A stretch of DNA of 64,000 nt from Cohnella abietis (GTDB taxonomy: Bacteria; Bacillota; Bacilli; Paenibacillales; Paenibacillaceae): assembly GCF_004295585.1 (NCBI RefSeq), contig NZ_AP019400.1:6316501-6380500 (forward strand). The letters run 5' to 3'. Under the pieces are notes generated by a model, which saw nothing but the letters and a program-made list of their open reading frames with translations, did not search any database and had not been told where the DNA came from. Below, one piece after another: positions 36,682 to 44,123 of this stretch. The position numbers and the translations under genes were made by a program. Numbering within the stretch: position 1 is the stretch's first letter; each line of letters starts with the position of its first letter.

Positions 36682-37485
36682 TTACACCTCCGGGTCAAGC
36701 GGAACGTAGTCTTTGCGAAGCGGATGACCGATCCAATCGTCGGGCATCATAATACGTCTAAGGTCTGGATGCCCTGGAAAATCCACGCCGAGCAAATCAT
36801 AGATTTCTCGTTCGTTCCAGTTGGCCGTCTCCCATATCGGCGTAACCGATGGGATTGAAGGCTGATCACGATTAGTACGAACTTTGATACAGTACCCACT
36901 CCGATTATCCATGTTGAGTGGATAATAAACGACTTCCAGGTGCGTTTCATAATCTACGCCAGATACATTACGTAAATAATTGCAGCTTAATTCAACGTGG
37001 TTACGGAATAAATGCGCAGCGTCTAGCCAATATTCGTTTTTCAGCACTATAGTTGGAAGATGGTCGTTAGGCTCATTAATATAAGCTTCCTCAACAGCTT
37101 CTTCCGATAAGCTTTCTCTTAGGAGAGCAACTACTCGGTCAAGTAGCGGTTGATTATGAGATGGGGGCTTTACAGGTTGCTCCTCCTGATTACCCTCTCC
37201 CTCTGCTGCAGTCTTGCTTGCTACGCGCCCGTCGGTACCCGCCTGAGCGGCTTGAGCGGCAGCTTGAGCTGCTGCAACCTTAGCAGCCTCACGTGCTTCT
37301 AGGGTAGCTTTGCGGCGAGCAGCCTTCTCTTCATCAGTCTCTACTCGACGAGCTGGTGGGGCGGTAGCCTCCTCCGCTGGTGGAGGCTGTGTAACCACCT
37401 CTTCGGCTTTCTTTTCCCCGTCCGGTTCTGGGGAGCTGGCCGCAGTTGGGACCTCTTCCGGCTCGCGATTATTTTCCTCGCTCAT
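36682..37485 (-). CDS. nuoC: NADH-quinone oxidoreductase subunit C with a long low-complexity N-terminus
   Basis: 267 residues. The C-terminal part (about 115-267) is a normal 30-kDa-type subunit with the signature WNEREIYDLLGVDFPGHPDLRR. The first 110 residues are unusual: rich in Glu, Ala, Pro and Lys, with an Ala-Gln tract (KVAAAQAAAQAAQAG), and probably disordered or partly helical. The ATG overlaps the nuoB stop (TGATG). Codon use in the extension is normal, so it is part of the gene rather than a recent insertion. Its role is unknown; contact with an electron donor is one speculation. Confidence 0.93.
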   Translation of the reverse strand: MSEENNREPEEVPTAASSPEPDGEKKAEEVVTQPPPAEEATAPPARRVETDEEKAARRKATLEAREAAKVAAAQAAAQAAQAGTDGRVASKTAAEGEGNQEEQPVKPPSHNQPLLDRVVALLRESLSEEAVEEAYINEPNDHLPTIVLKNEYWLDAAHLFRNHVELSCNYLRNVSGVDYETHLEVVYYPLNMDNRSGYCIKVRTNRDQPSIPSVTPIWETANWNEREIYDLLGVDFPGHPDLRRIMMPDDWIGHPLRKDYVPLDPEV

Positions 37486-38000
37486 CAGCCGGTCACCTGC
37501 TTCCCTGTCTTGGCTTCATAACGAATTTTCGCTTGAAGCTTGTTAATTCCATAGATTAGAGCTGCAGGATTGGGCGGGCAGCCCGGGATATACACATCGA
37601 CAGGAACAATCTGATCGACGCCTTTAATAACAGAATAAGATTTAACATAAGGACCACCAGCTGTTGCGCACGATCCCATGGCGATAACCCATTTTGGTTC
37701 CGGCATCTGGTCGTACAGTCGCTTTAGCAGTGGCCCCATTTTCTTCGTCACCGTGCCTGAAACGATCATTACATCTGATTGGCGGGGAGATGTTCGGAAC
37801 ATAACCCCAAAACGGTCTAAGTCGTAGTGAGCCCCACCTGCAGCCATCATCTCGATTGCACAGCATGCCAAGCCGAAGGTCATTGGCCATAGTGAGTTAC
37901 TTCGGGCCCAGGCTTTCAATTGATCCACTGTACCAAAGAATACGTTGCGCTCCACTTCTTTACGATCTTCCGGCGACACTTTCGTTAAATCGAATTCCAT
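37485..38000 (-). CDS. nuoB: NADH-quinone oxidoreductase subunit B
   Basis: 171 residues. It holds the terminal 4Fe-4S cluster N2, which reduces quinone. The ligands are visible: the adjacent pair in FGLACCAIEMM, one Cys in VIAMGSCATAGG and one in VYIPGCPPNP. AAGGTG lies upstream of the ATG. Its start overlaps the end of nuoA by 16 bp. Confidence 0.96.
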   Translation of the reverse strand: MEFDLTKVSPEDRKEVERNVFFGTVDQLKAWARSNSLWPMTFGLACCAIEMMAAGGAHYDLDRFGVMFRTSPRQSDVMIVSGTVTKKMGPLLKRLYDQMPEPKWVIAMGSCATAGGPYVKSYSVIKGVDQIVPVDVYIPGCPPNPAALIYGINKLQAKIRYEAKTGKQVTG

Positions 38001-38356
38001 TTCAGCACCTTCTTCTTCCAGGCATAGACAAGCCCGATTAGCAATAATCCAGCAAAGATCAACATTTCCACCAAAGCAAAAAGACCTAGCTGCTTATACG
38101 CTACGGCCCACGGGTAAAGAAAGACTGTTTCTACATCAAACACAACGAACATCAGCGCATACAAATAATATCGTACGTTAAAGCGGATCTGGCTGTCTCC
38201 CACCGGATCGTTACCGCTCTCATACGTGGTTTGCTTTTCCTGCGTCGGTTTATTGGGCCGCAGCAAGGAGCCTAACCACAATACAAAAATCGGAAACGCG
38301 ATACCTAAAATGAGGAAGACGGTAACTATGACGTATGAATTGATGTATTTCTCCAC
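37985..38356 (-). CDS. nuoA: NADH-quinone oxidoreductase subunit A
   Basis: 123 residues with three helices; the conserved loop YESGNDPVGDSQIRFNVRYY and the acidic helix FDVETVFLYPWAV identify NuoA. The longest frame starts with a TTG at 38362 only 2 nt from GGAGG; the GTG at 38356, 8 nt away, is the better start. It is the first gene of the eleven-gene nuo operon, behind an extended -10 promoter and a palindrome. Confidence 0.92.
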   Translation of the reverse strand: MEKYINSYVIVTVFLILGIAFPIFVLWLGSLLRPNKPTQEKQTTYESGNDPVGDSQIRFNVRYYLYALMFVVFDVETVFLYPWAVAYKQLGLFALVEMLIFAGLLLIGLVYAWKKKVLKWNSI

Positions 38357-38375
38357 CTTCAACGCCTCCGCAAAC

Positions 38376-38389
38376 AGGTAAATTTACCT
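38376..38389. promoter_or_regulatory. Perfect 14-bp palindrome at the predicted nuo transcription start
   Basis: AGGTAAATTTACCT is a perfect palindrome centred just downstream of the nuo -10 box, covering the expected start site. That is a typical operator position. It does not match the Rex, Fur, CcpA or GlnR boxes that I know. Confidence 0.4.
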
Positions 38390-38393
38390 TGTA

Positions 38394-38422
38394 ATTATAA
38401 CAAATGCTCCCAGTCACGTCCA
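38394..38422 (-). promoter_or_regulatory. Promoter of the nuo operon
   Basis: On the minus strand TGGACG (38417-38422), 17 bp, TATAAT (38394-38399), with TG one base before the -10 (extended -10). It lies about 40 bp before the nuoA start. Confidence 0.65.
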
Positions 38423-38492
38423 TGTAAAAAAGCGTTTTCATTGGAAATTGATTGGAATTGCAATTTAATTCAAAATTCTTATTTTAAAATTA

Positions 38493-38539
38493 AAGGAGCT
38501 GCTCCTTAGGCTAGCTTATACCTAAAGAAACAGCTCCTT
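38493..38539 (-). terminator. Terminator of dps
   Basis: AAGGAGCTG pairs with CAGCTCCTT, with an inner TTAGG/CCTAA pairing. On the minus strand it is followed by a T-rich stretch. It begins about 20 bp after the dps stop. Confidence 0.75.
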
Positions 38540-38561
38540 ACTATACGCCTATCTGACACTC

Positions 38562-38999
38562 TTAGCCTAGCGTTGATTTTAGCATCCATATTTGTTTCTG
38601 AAGCTCTTCGATTTGGCCTGTTAGAATATCTGCTGTCGCCGCATCATTCGCTTTTTCTTCAGCAATAACAGCCGTTTCCTCCAAGCCTTTAACCAGCTGC
38701 TGTAAGTCGGCTATTGTTGCTGAAAGCATATCATTCTCGGAGTTTGCTTTATCAGCTTCCTTAATCGTGGCCAGCGATAAAAATTCCTTCATTGTGGATA
38801 CTGGACTGCCTTCGATTGCAAGTATCCGTTCCGCAAGCTCGTCAAGCTTTAAGGCAGCTAGCTCGTACAGCTCTTCAAATTTAACATGCAGCACGGGAAA
38901 ATGTGGCCCCTTCACATACCAATGAAAGTGGTGAAGCTTAATGTAAAGAACCGACCAATTAGACAATTGCACATTCAGTGAGTCATTCAGTTTACTCAT
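38562..38999 (-). CDS. dps: Dps-family ferritin-like DNA-protection protein
   Basis: 145 residues from the ATG at 38999, with GGAGGG 6 nt upstream; the longer frame includes that ribosome binding site. Dps proteins form 12-subunit shells that oxidise and store iron and shield DNA from oxidative damage. The ferroxidase segment KLHHFHWYVKGPHFPVLH and the helix with LDELAERILAIEGSP carry the typical His, Asp and Glu ligands. It is a single-gene unit with its own terminator, between the nuo operon and the repeat array with the IS element. I found no clear PerR box or sigma-B promoter. Confidence 0.9.
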   Translation of the reverse strand: MSKLNDSLNVQLSNWSVLYIKLHHFHWYVKGPHFPVLHVKFEELYELAALKLDELAERILAIEGSPVSTMKEFLSLATIKEADKANSENDMLSATIADLQQLVKGLEETAVIAEEKANDAATADILTGQIEELQKQIWMLKSTLG

Positions 39000-39184
39000 A
39001 AGTATCCCTCCAGTATTCACTTATCCTTATCTCTTTTAACTTACCCCTGGGGGCTCCAAAAGAATCAGTGCTTGAAGAAGTCATGCTTGACCAGAACTGA
39101 AAACAAGCGTAAATAACAGCCCATTTATGTTAAGCCATGATGAACGGGTTCTCCGCTAACATTTAGAAGCTGTAACGAATCGTA

Positions 39185-39238
39185 CTCGGCACCTTATTAC
39201 GGCTGAACGTAAGGATTGGCGACCCATAGTGAACGCTC
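39185..39238. repeat. Detached left copy of minisatellite B
   Basis: One full 51-bp unit (39185-39235) plus the first bases of the next (CTC, 39236-39238) match the array at 40524-40985. They are cut off from it by the IS element. A more decayed possible copy lies at about 39136-39184. Confidence 0.85.
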
Positions 39239-39277
39239 TGGACCTCTGTCAAGTAAGTAGACACTCATTAAGCGTAA

Positions 39278-40114
39278 TTAGTTCATATTGCTATAGTACA
39301 TGGCTTCGAACTTTACAGGTGATACGTAGTCTAGTGAACCATGGATTCTCTTACGGTTATAAAAGAGCTCAATGTACTCAAACATCTTTTGTTGTGCCTG
39401 CACCTTGGTCCGAAACTTCGTACAGTAAATAAACTCCTTCTTCAGCACGCTGTGGAAAGATTCGATGCAGGCATTATCATAACAATTTCCTTTGCGGCTC
39501 ATGCTTGCTGTCATACCATATTGCTTAAGTTTTTCACGATATTCCTCAGAGGCATATTGCGACCCTCGATCGGAATGGTGTATCAGTCCTTCCGGTGGAT
39601 TGTGGGATTCATAAGCCTGATCCAGTGCTGCGAGTACCAAATCTGTCGTCATTCGGCTTGCGAGCTTCCAGCCTACAATCTTCCGTGTATACAAATCTAA
39701 GACGCTAGCAAGGTACAATCGACCCTCTCGGCACGGGATATACGTAATGTCAGTCACCCAAATCTTGTTGGGTGCGGTTGTCTTAAAATTCTGATTCAAT
39801 ACGTTTGGTGCAATAGGCTGATCATGATTAGAGTCGGTGGTGGTCACCCGGAATTTCTTAGATACACAGGAGCGCAAACCATTCTCTTTCATGAGTTTTC
39901 CCACTCTTCGTTCCGATACGATCCACCCGTCGTTTCGGAGAAGTTTTGTGATCTTAGGACTGCCATACCTATTAGTAGAATCGATGAAATGCCATGTGAT
40001 AAGCCGAATTAGCTCTCTGCGGCGCTTCTGATAATTGCTTACGACGGCTTTCTCTTGAATCCACTTGTAGTAACCGCTCCGGGATACAGCAAGTACTTCA
40101 CACATCTTCTCCAT
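39278..40114 (-). CDS. IS3-family transposase OrfB (DDE integrase domain)
   Basis: 278 residues from the ATG at 40114. The retroviral-type integrase triad is complete: Asp122 (VTDITYI), Asp182 (HHSDRGSQY) and Glu218 (NACIESFHS), with the family's 35-residue spacing between the last two. The N-terminal part resembles the HTH_21 region that leads into the rve domain. The frame is open upstream of the ATG, back to the A6G slip site in orfA, so the main product is probably an OrfAB fusion made by frameshifting. Confidence 0.93.
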   Translation of the reverse strand: MEKMCEVLAVSRSGYYKWIQEKAVVSNYQKRRRELIRLITWHFIDSTNRYGSPKITKLLRNDGWIVSERRVGKLMKENGLRSCVSKKFRVTTTDSNHDQPIAPNVLNQNFKTTAPNKIWVTDITYIPCREGRLYLASVLDLYTRKIVGWKLASRMTTDLVLAALDQAYESHNPPEGLIHHSDRGSQYASEEYREKLKQYGMTASMSRKGNCYDNACIESFHSVLKKEFIYCTKFRTKVQAQQKMFEYIELFYNRKRIHGSLDYVSPVKFEAMYYSNMN

Positions 40115-40152
40115 TCGAAAATTGGAGCGATTCTCTTCAATGAATTGGAACC

Positions 40153-40458
40153 TTAGTTCCTTTCTTTGCTGAAGATGTGCATGGCCTTTTTTAAGATCGC
40201 GATTTCTTCTTTCAGATCCTCAATTTCGAGTTCTTGATCGTGGATCTGTTTATCTTTTTGACGGATCGCCTCCCGATCTAACAGAGGTTCATTCTCAAAC
40301 TTACGGTGTGTGGACATCCAACGCTGTAGCGTCCCTGCTGGAATGCTTAACTCCTCCGCGATCTGCGGTATTGTCTTTGTCTGCTCCTGGATGTACCTGA
40401 CCGTCTGCTCTTTAAACTCATCCGTAAACCTTTGTCTGATCTCTCCCACGCCGGACAC
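40153..40458 (-). CDS. IS3-family transposase OrfA (helix-turn-helix, leucine zipper)
   Basis: 101 residues. The N-terminal helix-turn-helix (RRFT-type start, QIAEELSIPAGTLQRWM) binds the IS ends, and the C-terminal helix (KQIHDQELEIEDLKEEIAILKKAM) is a leucine-zipper-like segment. Near its end TTA AAA AAG carries the slip site into the orfB frame. Alone it usually acts as a regulator of transposition. Confidence 0.9.
   Translation of the reverse strand: MSGVGEIRQRFTDEFKEQTVRYIQEQTKTIPQIAEELSIPAGTLQRWMSTHRKFENEPLLDREAIRQKDKQIHDQELEIEDLKEEIAILKKAMHIFSKERN
40186..40192 (-). other. Programmed -1 frameshift site (A6G) of the IS element
   Basis: On the minus strand A AAA AAG sits in the orfA codons TTA AAA AAG. 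After a -1 slip the frame reads GHAHLQQRKELRFQF and continues without a stop into orfB. That matches the usual IS3-family arrangement. Confidence 0.8.
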
Positions 40459-40523
40459 CTCTTCTCTTTGTTATTTATTATCTGCATACGCTTATGAGGT
40501 GTCCACTTATTATTCTAAATCTA

Positions 40524-40985
40524 CTCCGTACCTTATTTCGGCTGAAAGTCTGAATTGGCGGCTCATAGTGAACGCTCCGTACCTTATTTCGGCTAAAAGT
40601 CTGCACTGGCGACCCATAGTGAACACTCCGTACCTTATTTCGGCTGAAAGTCTGAATTGGCGACCCATAGTGAACGTTCCGTACCTTATTTCGGCTGAAA
40701 GTCTGAATTGGCGACTCATAGTGAACGCTCCGTACCTTATTCCGGCTGAAGGTCTGGACTGGCGGCTCATTGTGAACGCTCCGTACCTTATTTCGGCTGA
40801 AAGTCTGAATTGGCGGCTCATTGTGAACGCTCCGTACCTTATTTCGGCTGAACGTGTGGATTAGCGGCTCATAGTGAACGCTCCGTACCTTATTTCGGCT
40901 GAACGTGTGGATTAGCGGCTCATTGTGAACGCTCCGTACCTTATTTCGGCTGAAAGTCTGGATTGGCGGCTCATTGTGAACGCTC
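40524..40985. repeat. Minisatellite B: nine tandem copies of a 51-bp unit
   Basis: The landmark CTCCGTACC recurs at 40524, 40575, 40626, 40677, 40728, 40779, 40830, 40881 and 40932, a strict 51-bp period, with a decayed tenth start at 40983. Units differ by point changes only (for example CATAGTG against CATTGTG, or AAAGTCTGAATTGG against GAACGTGTGGATTAG). Because 51 is a multiple of three, frames stay open on both strands through the array. Those frames have no ribosome binding site and I do not call them genes. Confidence 0.95.
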
Positions 40986-41041
40986 GGAAGAAGTTGATTA
41001 ACTGAGCAAAAAACTTTTCGTATATGCTCAGGATGGGAATC

Positions 41042-41165
41042 GGGTTGGCTGCTGTGTGCGGCACTCGGGATAGCGGTTGCGGAGGGATACTGCGTTCGGA
41101 GTGAGGTTGACGGCGGTGGGCGGTCTCGGGATACTATTTGCGAAGGATTATTGTACTCCGAATGC
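41042..41165. repeat. Decayed direct duplication of about 60 bp
   Basis: Two imperfect copies (about 41044-41103 and 41107-41165) share GTTG-C-G-G-GTG-GCGG, CTCGGGATA, TTGCG-AGG and a final CTCCGA/TCGGAG region. The unit differs from minisatellite B, which ends just before it. It may be the remains of a third array. Confidence 0.55.
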
Positions 41166-41203
41166 GTTCAACTGCTGTAATTTTATACTTTTCTGATCGT
41201 ATT

Positions 41204-41250
41204 AAAAAAGCCCTTGTCCAGACCAAATTGATCTGAATAAGGGCTTTTTT
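41204..41250 (-). terminator. Terminator of the atp operon
   Basis: A 12-bp perfect stem (AAAAAAGCCCTT / AAGGGCTTTTTT) has an inner CAGATC/GGTCTG pairing and T6 runs on both strands. It touches the atpC stop codon directly and should work in both directions. Confidence 0.93.
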
Positions 41251-41661
41251 CTACATATGGTACTTTTCGCCGAGAGATTCCAAACGGCTAATCGCACGTT
41301 GTAGTGCTAGCTCTGCGCGATGAGCATTAATATCATTCTGCTTCTGCGCAAGACGGCGTTCTGCGCGTTCTTTGGCTAAGCGGGCACGTGAGACATCAAT
41401 GTCCGATCCAAGCTCAGCTGCTTCTGCAAGAATAACTACTTTATCTTTGCGCACTTCCATAAAACCACCGTGAACGGCGATGAACTCATTCTCATTACCG
41501 ATCTTTGCTTTAACCGGAGCGACCTTCAATGGTGTTACCAATGGAATATGCTGTGGCATAATACCTAGCTCACCCGCAATACCTTTGACGACAACCATGT
41601 TCACGTCTTTCTCGTAAACCTTGCGCTCCGGAGTCACGATTTCTAACCGTAAGGTACTCAT
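41251..41661 (-). CDS. atpC: ATP synthase F1 subunit epsilon
   Basis: 136 residues. An N-terminal beta-sandwich (about 1-85, with GELGIMPQHIPLVTPL) and a C-terminal helical hairpin rich in Ala, Arg and Glu (about 88-134) make the normal subunit that links the gamma shaft to the c-ring and regulates ATP hydrolysis. GGAGG lies 7 nt before the ATG. It is the last gene of the atp operon. Confidence 0.96.
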   Translation of the reverse strand: MSTLRLEIVTPERKVYEKDVNMVVVKGIAGELGIMPQHIPLVTPLKVAPVKAKIGNENEFIAVHGGFMEVRKDKVVILAEAAELGSDIDVSRARLAKERAERRLAQKQNDINAHRAELALQRAISRLESLGEKYHM

Positions 41662-41687
41662 ATCGTTTCCTCCAAACCGGCGGCTGA

Positions 41688-43106
41688 TTAAACCGCAGCA
41701 GCGAGTGTCTTCGCTTTCTCGACGGCATCTTCAATGGAGCCAACATTATGGAATGCCGGTTCTGGAAGATCGTCATGCTTGCCTTCGAGGATTTCCTTAA
41801 AGCTACGAATCGTGTCTTTGATCGGAGCATATACGCCCGGAATACCATTGAACGCCTCGGCAACGTGTAGCGGCTGAGACAAGAACAATTGTACACGACG
41901 TGCACGGTGAACGACTTGCTTGTCTTCCTCAGACAGCTCATCCATACCGAGGATTGCGATAATATCTTGAAGCTCCTTGTAGCGCTGAAGCAGCTTCTTA
42001 ACGCCTTGTGCAACAGCATAATGCTCATCGCCCACGATTTCTGGAGCCAGAATCCGTGAAGAGGAAGCAAGTGGATCAACCGCAGGGAAAATCCCCATCG
42101 CAGCGATGTTACGATCCAAGTTCGTTGTCGCATCAAGATGCGCGAACGCTGTAGCTGGAGCTGGATCTGTATAGTCATCGGCAGGAACGTAAATCGCCTG
42201 AATCGACGTTACAGAACCTTTCTTAGTTGAAGTAATCCGCTCTTGAAGCTGACCCATCTCAGTTGCCAATGTAGGCTGATAACCAACCGCAGAAGGCATA
42301 CGGCCGAGCAATGCGGAAACCTCAGAGCCCGCTTGCGTGAACCGGAAGATGTTATCAACGAACAGAAGTACGTCACGGCCTTCTTGATCACGGAAATATT
42401 CCGCCATAGTCAGACCTGTTAGTGCTACACGCATACGTGCGCCCGGAGGCTCGTTCATTTGACCGAATACCATGGCCAATTTCGCGATTACACCGGATTC
42501 TGTCATTTCATGATACAAGTCGTTTCCTTCACGAGTACGCTCTCCTACACCGGCGAATACAGAAATACCGCCATGCTCGGAAGCGATGTTGTGAATAAGC
42601 TCTTGCATGAGGACAGTTTTACCTACGCCGGCACCGCCGAATAGACCAATCTTACCGCCCTTAGTATAAGGAGCAAGCAGATCAACGACTTTAATTCCCG
42701 TCTCAAGCATTTCTGTTTGAGTTGTGAGCTCTTCAAATGTCGGAGCCGCACGGTGAATCGGGTTAGCATGTGTACGATCTACTACACCCTTACCGTCGAT
42801 TGAATCGCCCAATACGTTAAATACGCGACCAAGCGTTGCAGGTCCAACAGGAACTGTGATAGGTACGCCAAGATCAGTAGCTTCCGTTCCTCTGACTAAA
42901 CCATCAGTGGAGGACATTGCAACCGCACGTACAAGATTATCGCCAAGATGCGTTGCAACTTCAACCGTTAGGCTAATGTCGCGTCCGTTAGCGCTATCGG
43001 CTTTAGCTTCAATTTTAATCGCATTGAGAATGTCAGGCAGGTGACCGTGATCGAATTCGATATCGACAACCGGTCCCAGAATCTGAACAACGCGCCCTTT
43101 GCTCAT
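41688..43106 (-). CDS. atpD: ATP synthase F1 subunit beta
   Basis: 472 residues, catalytic subunit. P-loop GGAGVGKT (157-164), the catalytic Glu in GVGERTREG, the Walker B strand LLFVDNIFRF and the C-terminal DELSEED motif (the family DELSEEDK) are all present. AGGAGG is correctly placed. The neighbours are atpG and atpC in the standard order. Confidence 0.98.
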   Translation of the reverse strand: MSKGRVVQILGPVVDIEFDHGHLPDILNAIKIEAKADSANGRDISLTVEVATHLGDNLVRAVAMSSTDGLVRGTEATDLGVPITVPVGPATLGRVFNVLGDSIDGKGVVDRTHANPIHRAAPTFEELTTQTEMLETGIKVVDLLAPYTKGGKIGLFGGAGVGKTVLMQELIHNIASEHGGISVFAGVGERTREGNDLYHEMTESGVIAKLAMVFGQMNEPPGARMRVALTGLTMAEYFRDQEGRDVLLFVDNIFRFTQAGSEVSALLGRMPSAVGYQPTLATEMGQLQERITSTKKGSVTSIQAIYVPADDYTDPAPATAFAHLDATTNLDRNIAAMGIFPAVDPLASSSRILAPEIVGDEHYAVAQGVKKLLQRYKELQDIIAILGMDELSEEDKQVVHRARRVQLFLSQPLHVAEAFNGIPGVYAPIKDTIRSFKEILEGKHDDLPEPAFHNVGSIEDAVEKAKTLAAAV

Positions 43107-43173
43107 GGATTTACCTCCTAAAGTGCAATTAGATCCTTACCCGTTAAGGCGACTTGATCCATCGTCACATATT

Positions 43174-44034
43174 TTATTGCTGTGCATTTGCTCCGCCGAC
43201 GATTTCTGCGATTTCTTGTGTAATTGCCGCTTGCCGCGCACGGTTGTACGTGAGCGTAAGATCTGCAATCATCTTCGTCGCATTCTTCGTAGCGTTACCC
43301 ATTGCTGTCATCCGTGCTCCGAACTCACTAGCTTTACCTTCAAGTACTGCGCTGAAAACGAGTGTCTCCGCATATTTCGGCAGAAGGACATTTAGAACTT
43401 CTTCCGAAGACGGCTCGTACTCGTATTCTGATTTGTCTGCGCTTGCCTGAATTTGGCCTAGTGGAAGTAGCCTCTTGAGTGTTGGTACCTGCGTAATCGC
43501 ATTGAAAAACTCGTTATAAGCAAGATAGAGCTCATCGAAAGTTCCAGCTTCAAAGCCCTGAACAGCCTTTGCAGCAATCTCCTTAATATCCGAGAATTTC
43601 GGTGTGTCGGAAACTCCGGTTACTTCTTCAACTATCGTAATATTACGACGCTTGAAAAAATCGCGGCCTTTACGACCAATGACGAATACAGCATACTCAT
43701 CAGCGGATTTATGATTTTCATTAATTGTAAGCAATACCTTGCGAAGGATGTTTGCGTTATAACCACCAGCGAGTCCGCGGTCAGATGTTATAACCAGATA
43801 AGCTGTTCTCTTAATTGGACGGCTTTGCAGCATTGGATGCTTGCTACCACCGGCACCAGAAGCGATGCTAGATACAACTTCCTTCATCTTGTCCGTATAA
43901 GGACGCGCGGCAAGTGCAGCCTCCTGAGACTTTCTCAGCTTAGCAGCTGCAACCATTTCCATCGCTTTAGTAATTTGCTTCGTATTCTGCTTACTCTTAA
44001 TTGAGCGCTTAATCTCGCGCATACCTTTAGCCAA
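43174..44034 (-). CDS. atpG: ATP synthase F1 subunit gamma
   Basis: 286 residues, central rotor shaft. The N-terminal helix (MREIKRSIKSKQNTKQITKAMEMVAAAKLR) and the C-terminal helix (MTAMGNATKNATKMIADLTLTYNRARQAAITQEI) form the coiled coil inside the alpha-beta ring. The start is a TTG with AAGGTGGTGA 6 nt upstream. An ATG four codons in lacks its own ribosome binding site. Confidence 0.96.
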   Translation of the reverse strand: MAKGMREIKRSIKSKQNTKQITKAMEMVAAAKLRKSQEAALAARPYTDKMKEVVSSIASGAGGSKHPMLQSRPIKRTAYLVITSDRGLAGGYNANILRKVLLTINENHKSADEYAVFVIGRKGRDFFKRRNITIVEEVTGVSDTPKFSDIKEIAAKAVQGFEAGTFDELYLAYNEFFNAITQVPTLKRLLPLGQIQASADKSEYEYEPSSEEVLNVLLPKYAETLVFSAVLEGKASEFGARMTAMGNATKNATKMIADLTLTYNRARQAAITQEIAEIVGGANAQQ

Positions 44035-44123
44035 TCGTTGTCACCACCTTATTGCCGGACTTTCCTAAGCAAGCCCGGCTCAAGCTAAATGTTACATTCC
44101 GAATAAAGCGGCCTGGCTTATAC

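Larger units (their letters stand above)
39239..40523 (-). mobile_element. Intact IS3-family insertion sequence inside minisatellite B
   Basis: About 1285 bp with two overlapping-type frames (orfA and orfB), a -1 frameshift signal and imperfect terminal inverted repeats. The sub-terminal AAGTAGACAC...TAAGCGTA on the left matches AAGTGGACAC...TAAGCGTA on the right. The 51-bp repeat phase breaks at CTC (39236-39238) and resumes at CTC (40524-40526), consistent with a 3-bp target duplication. Exact ends are uncertain by a few bases because the repeat units themselves vary. Both frames look intact, so the element may still be active. Confidence 0.88.

Noticed and set aside
39021..39180. Sigma-B promoter or PerR box before dps
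   Set aside because: GTTAAA and GGATAA-like strings occur but not with sigma-B spacing, and no PerR consensus is seen.
40310..40864. Plus-strand open frame of 184 codons with a 17-residue repeat (PYLISAESLNWR type) over minisatellite B, and a similar minus-strand frame
   Set aside because: The period of 51 is a multiple of three, so frames stay open on both strands by chance. There is no ribosome binding site, and the plus frame begins inside the IS orfA gene.
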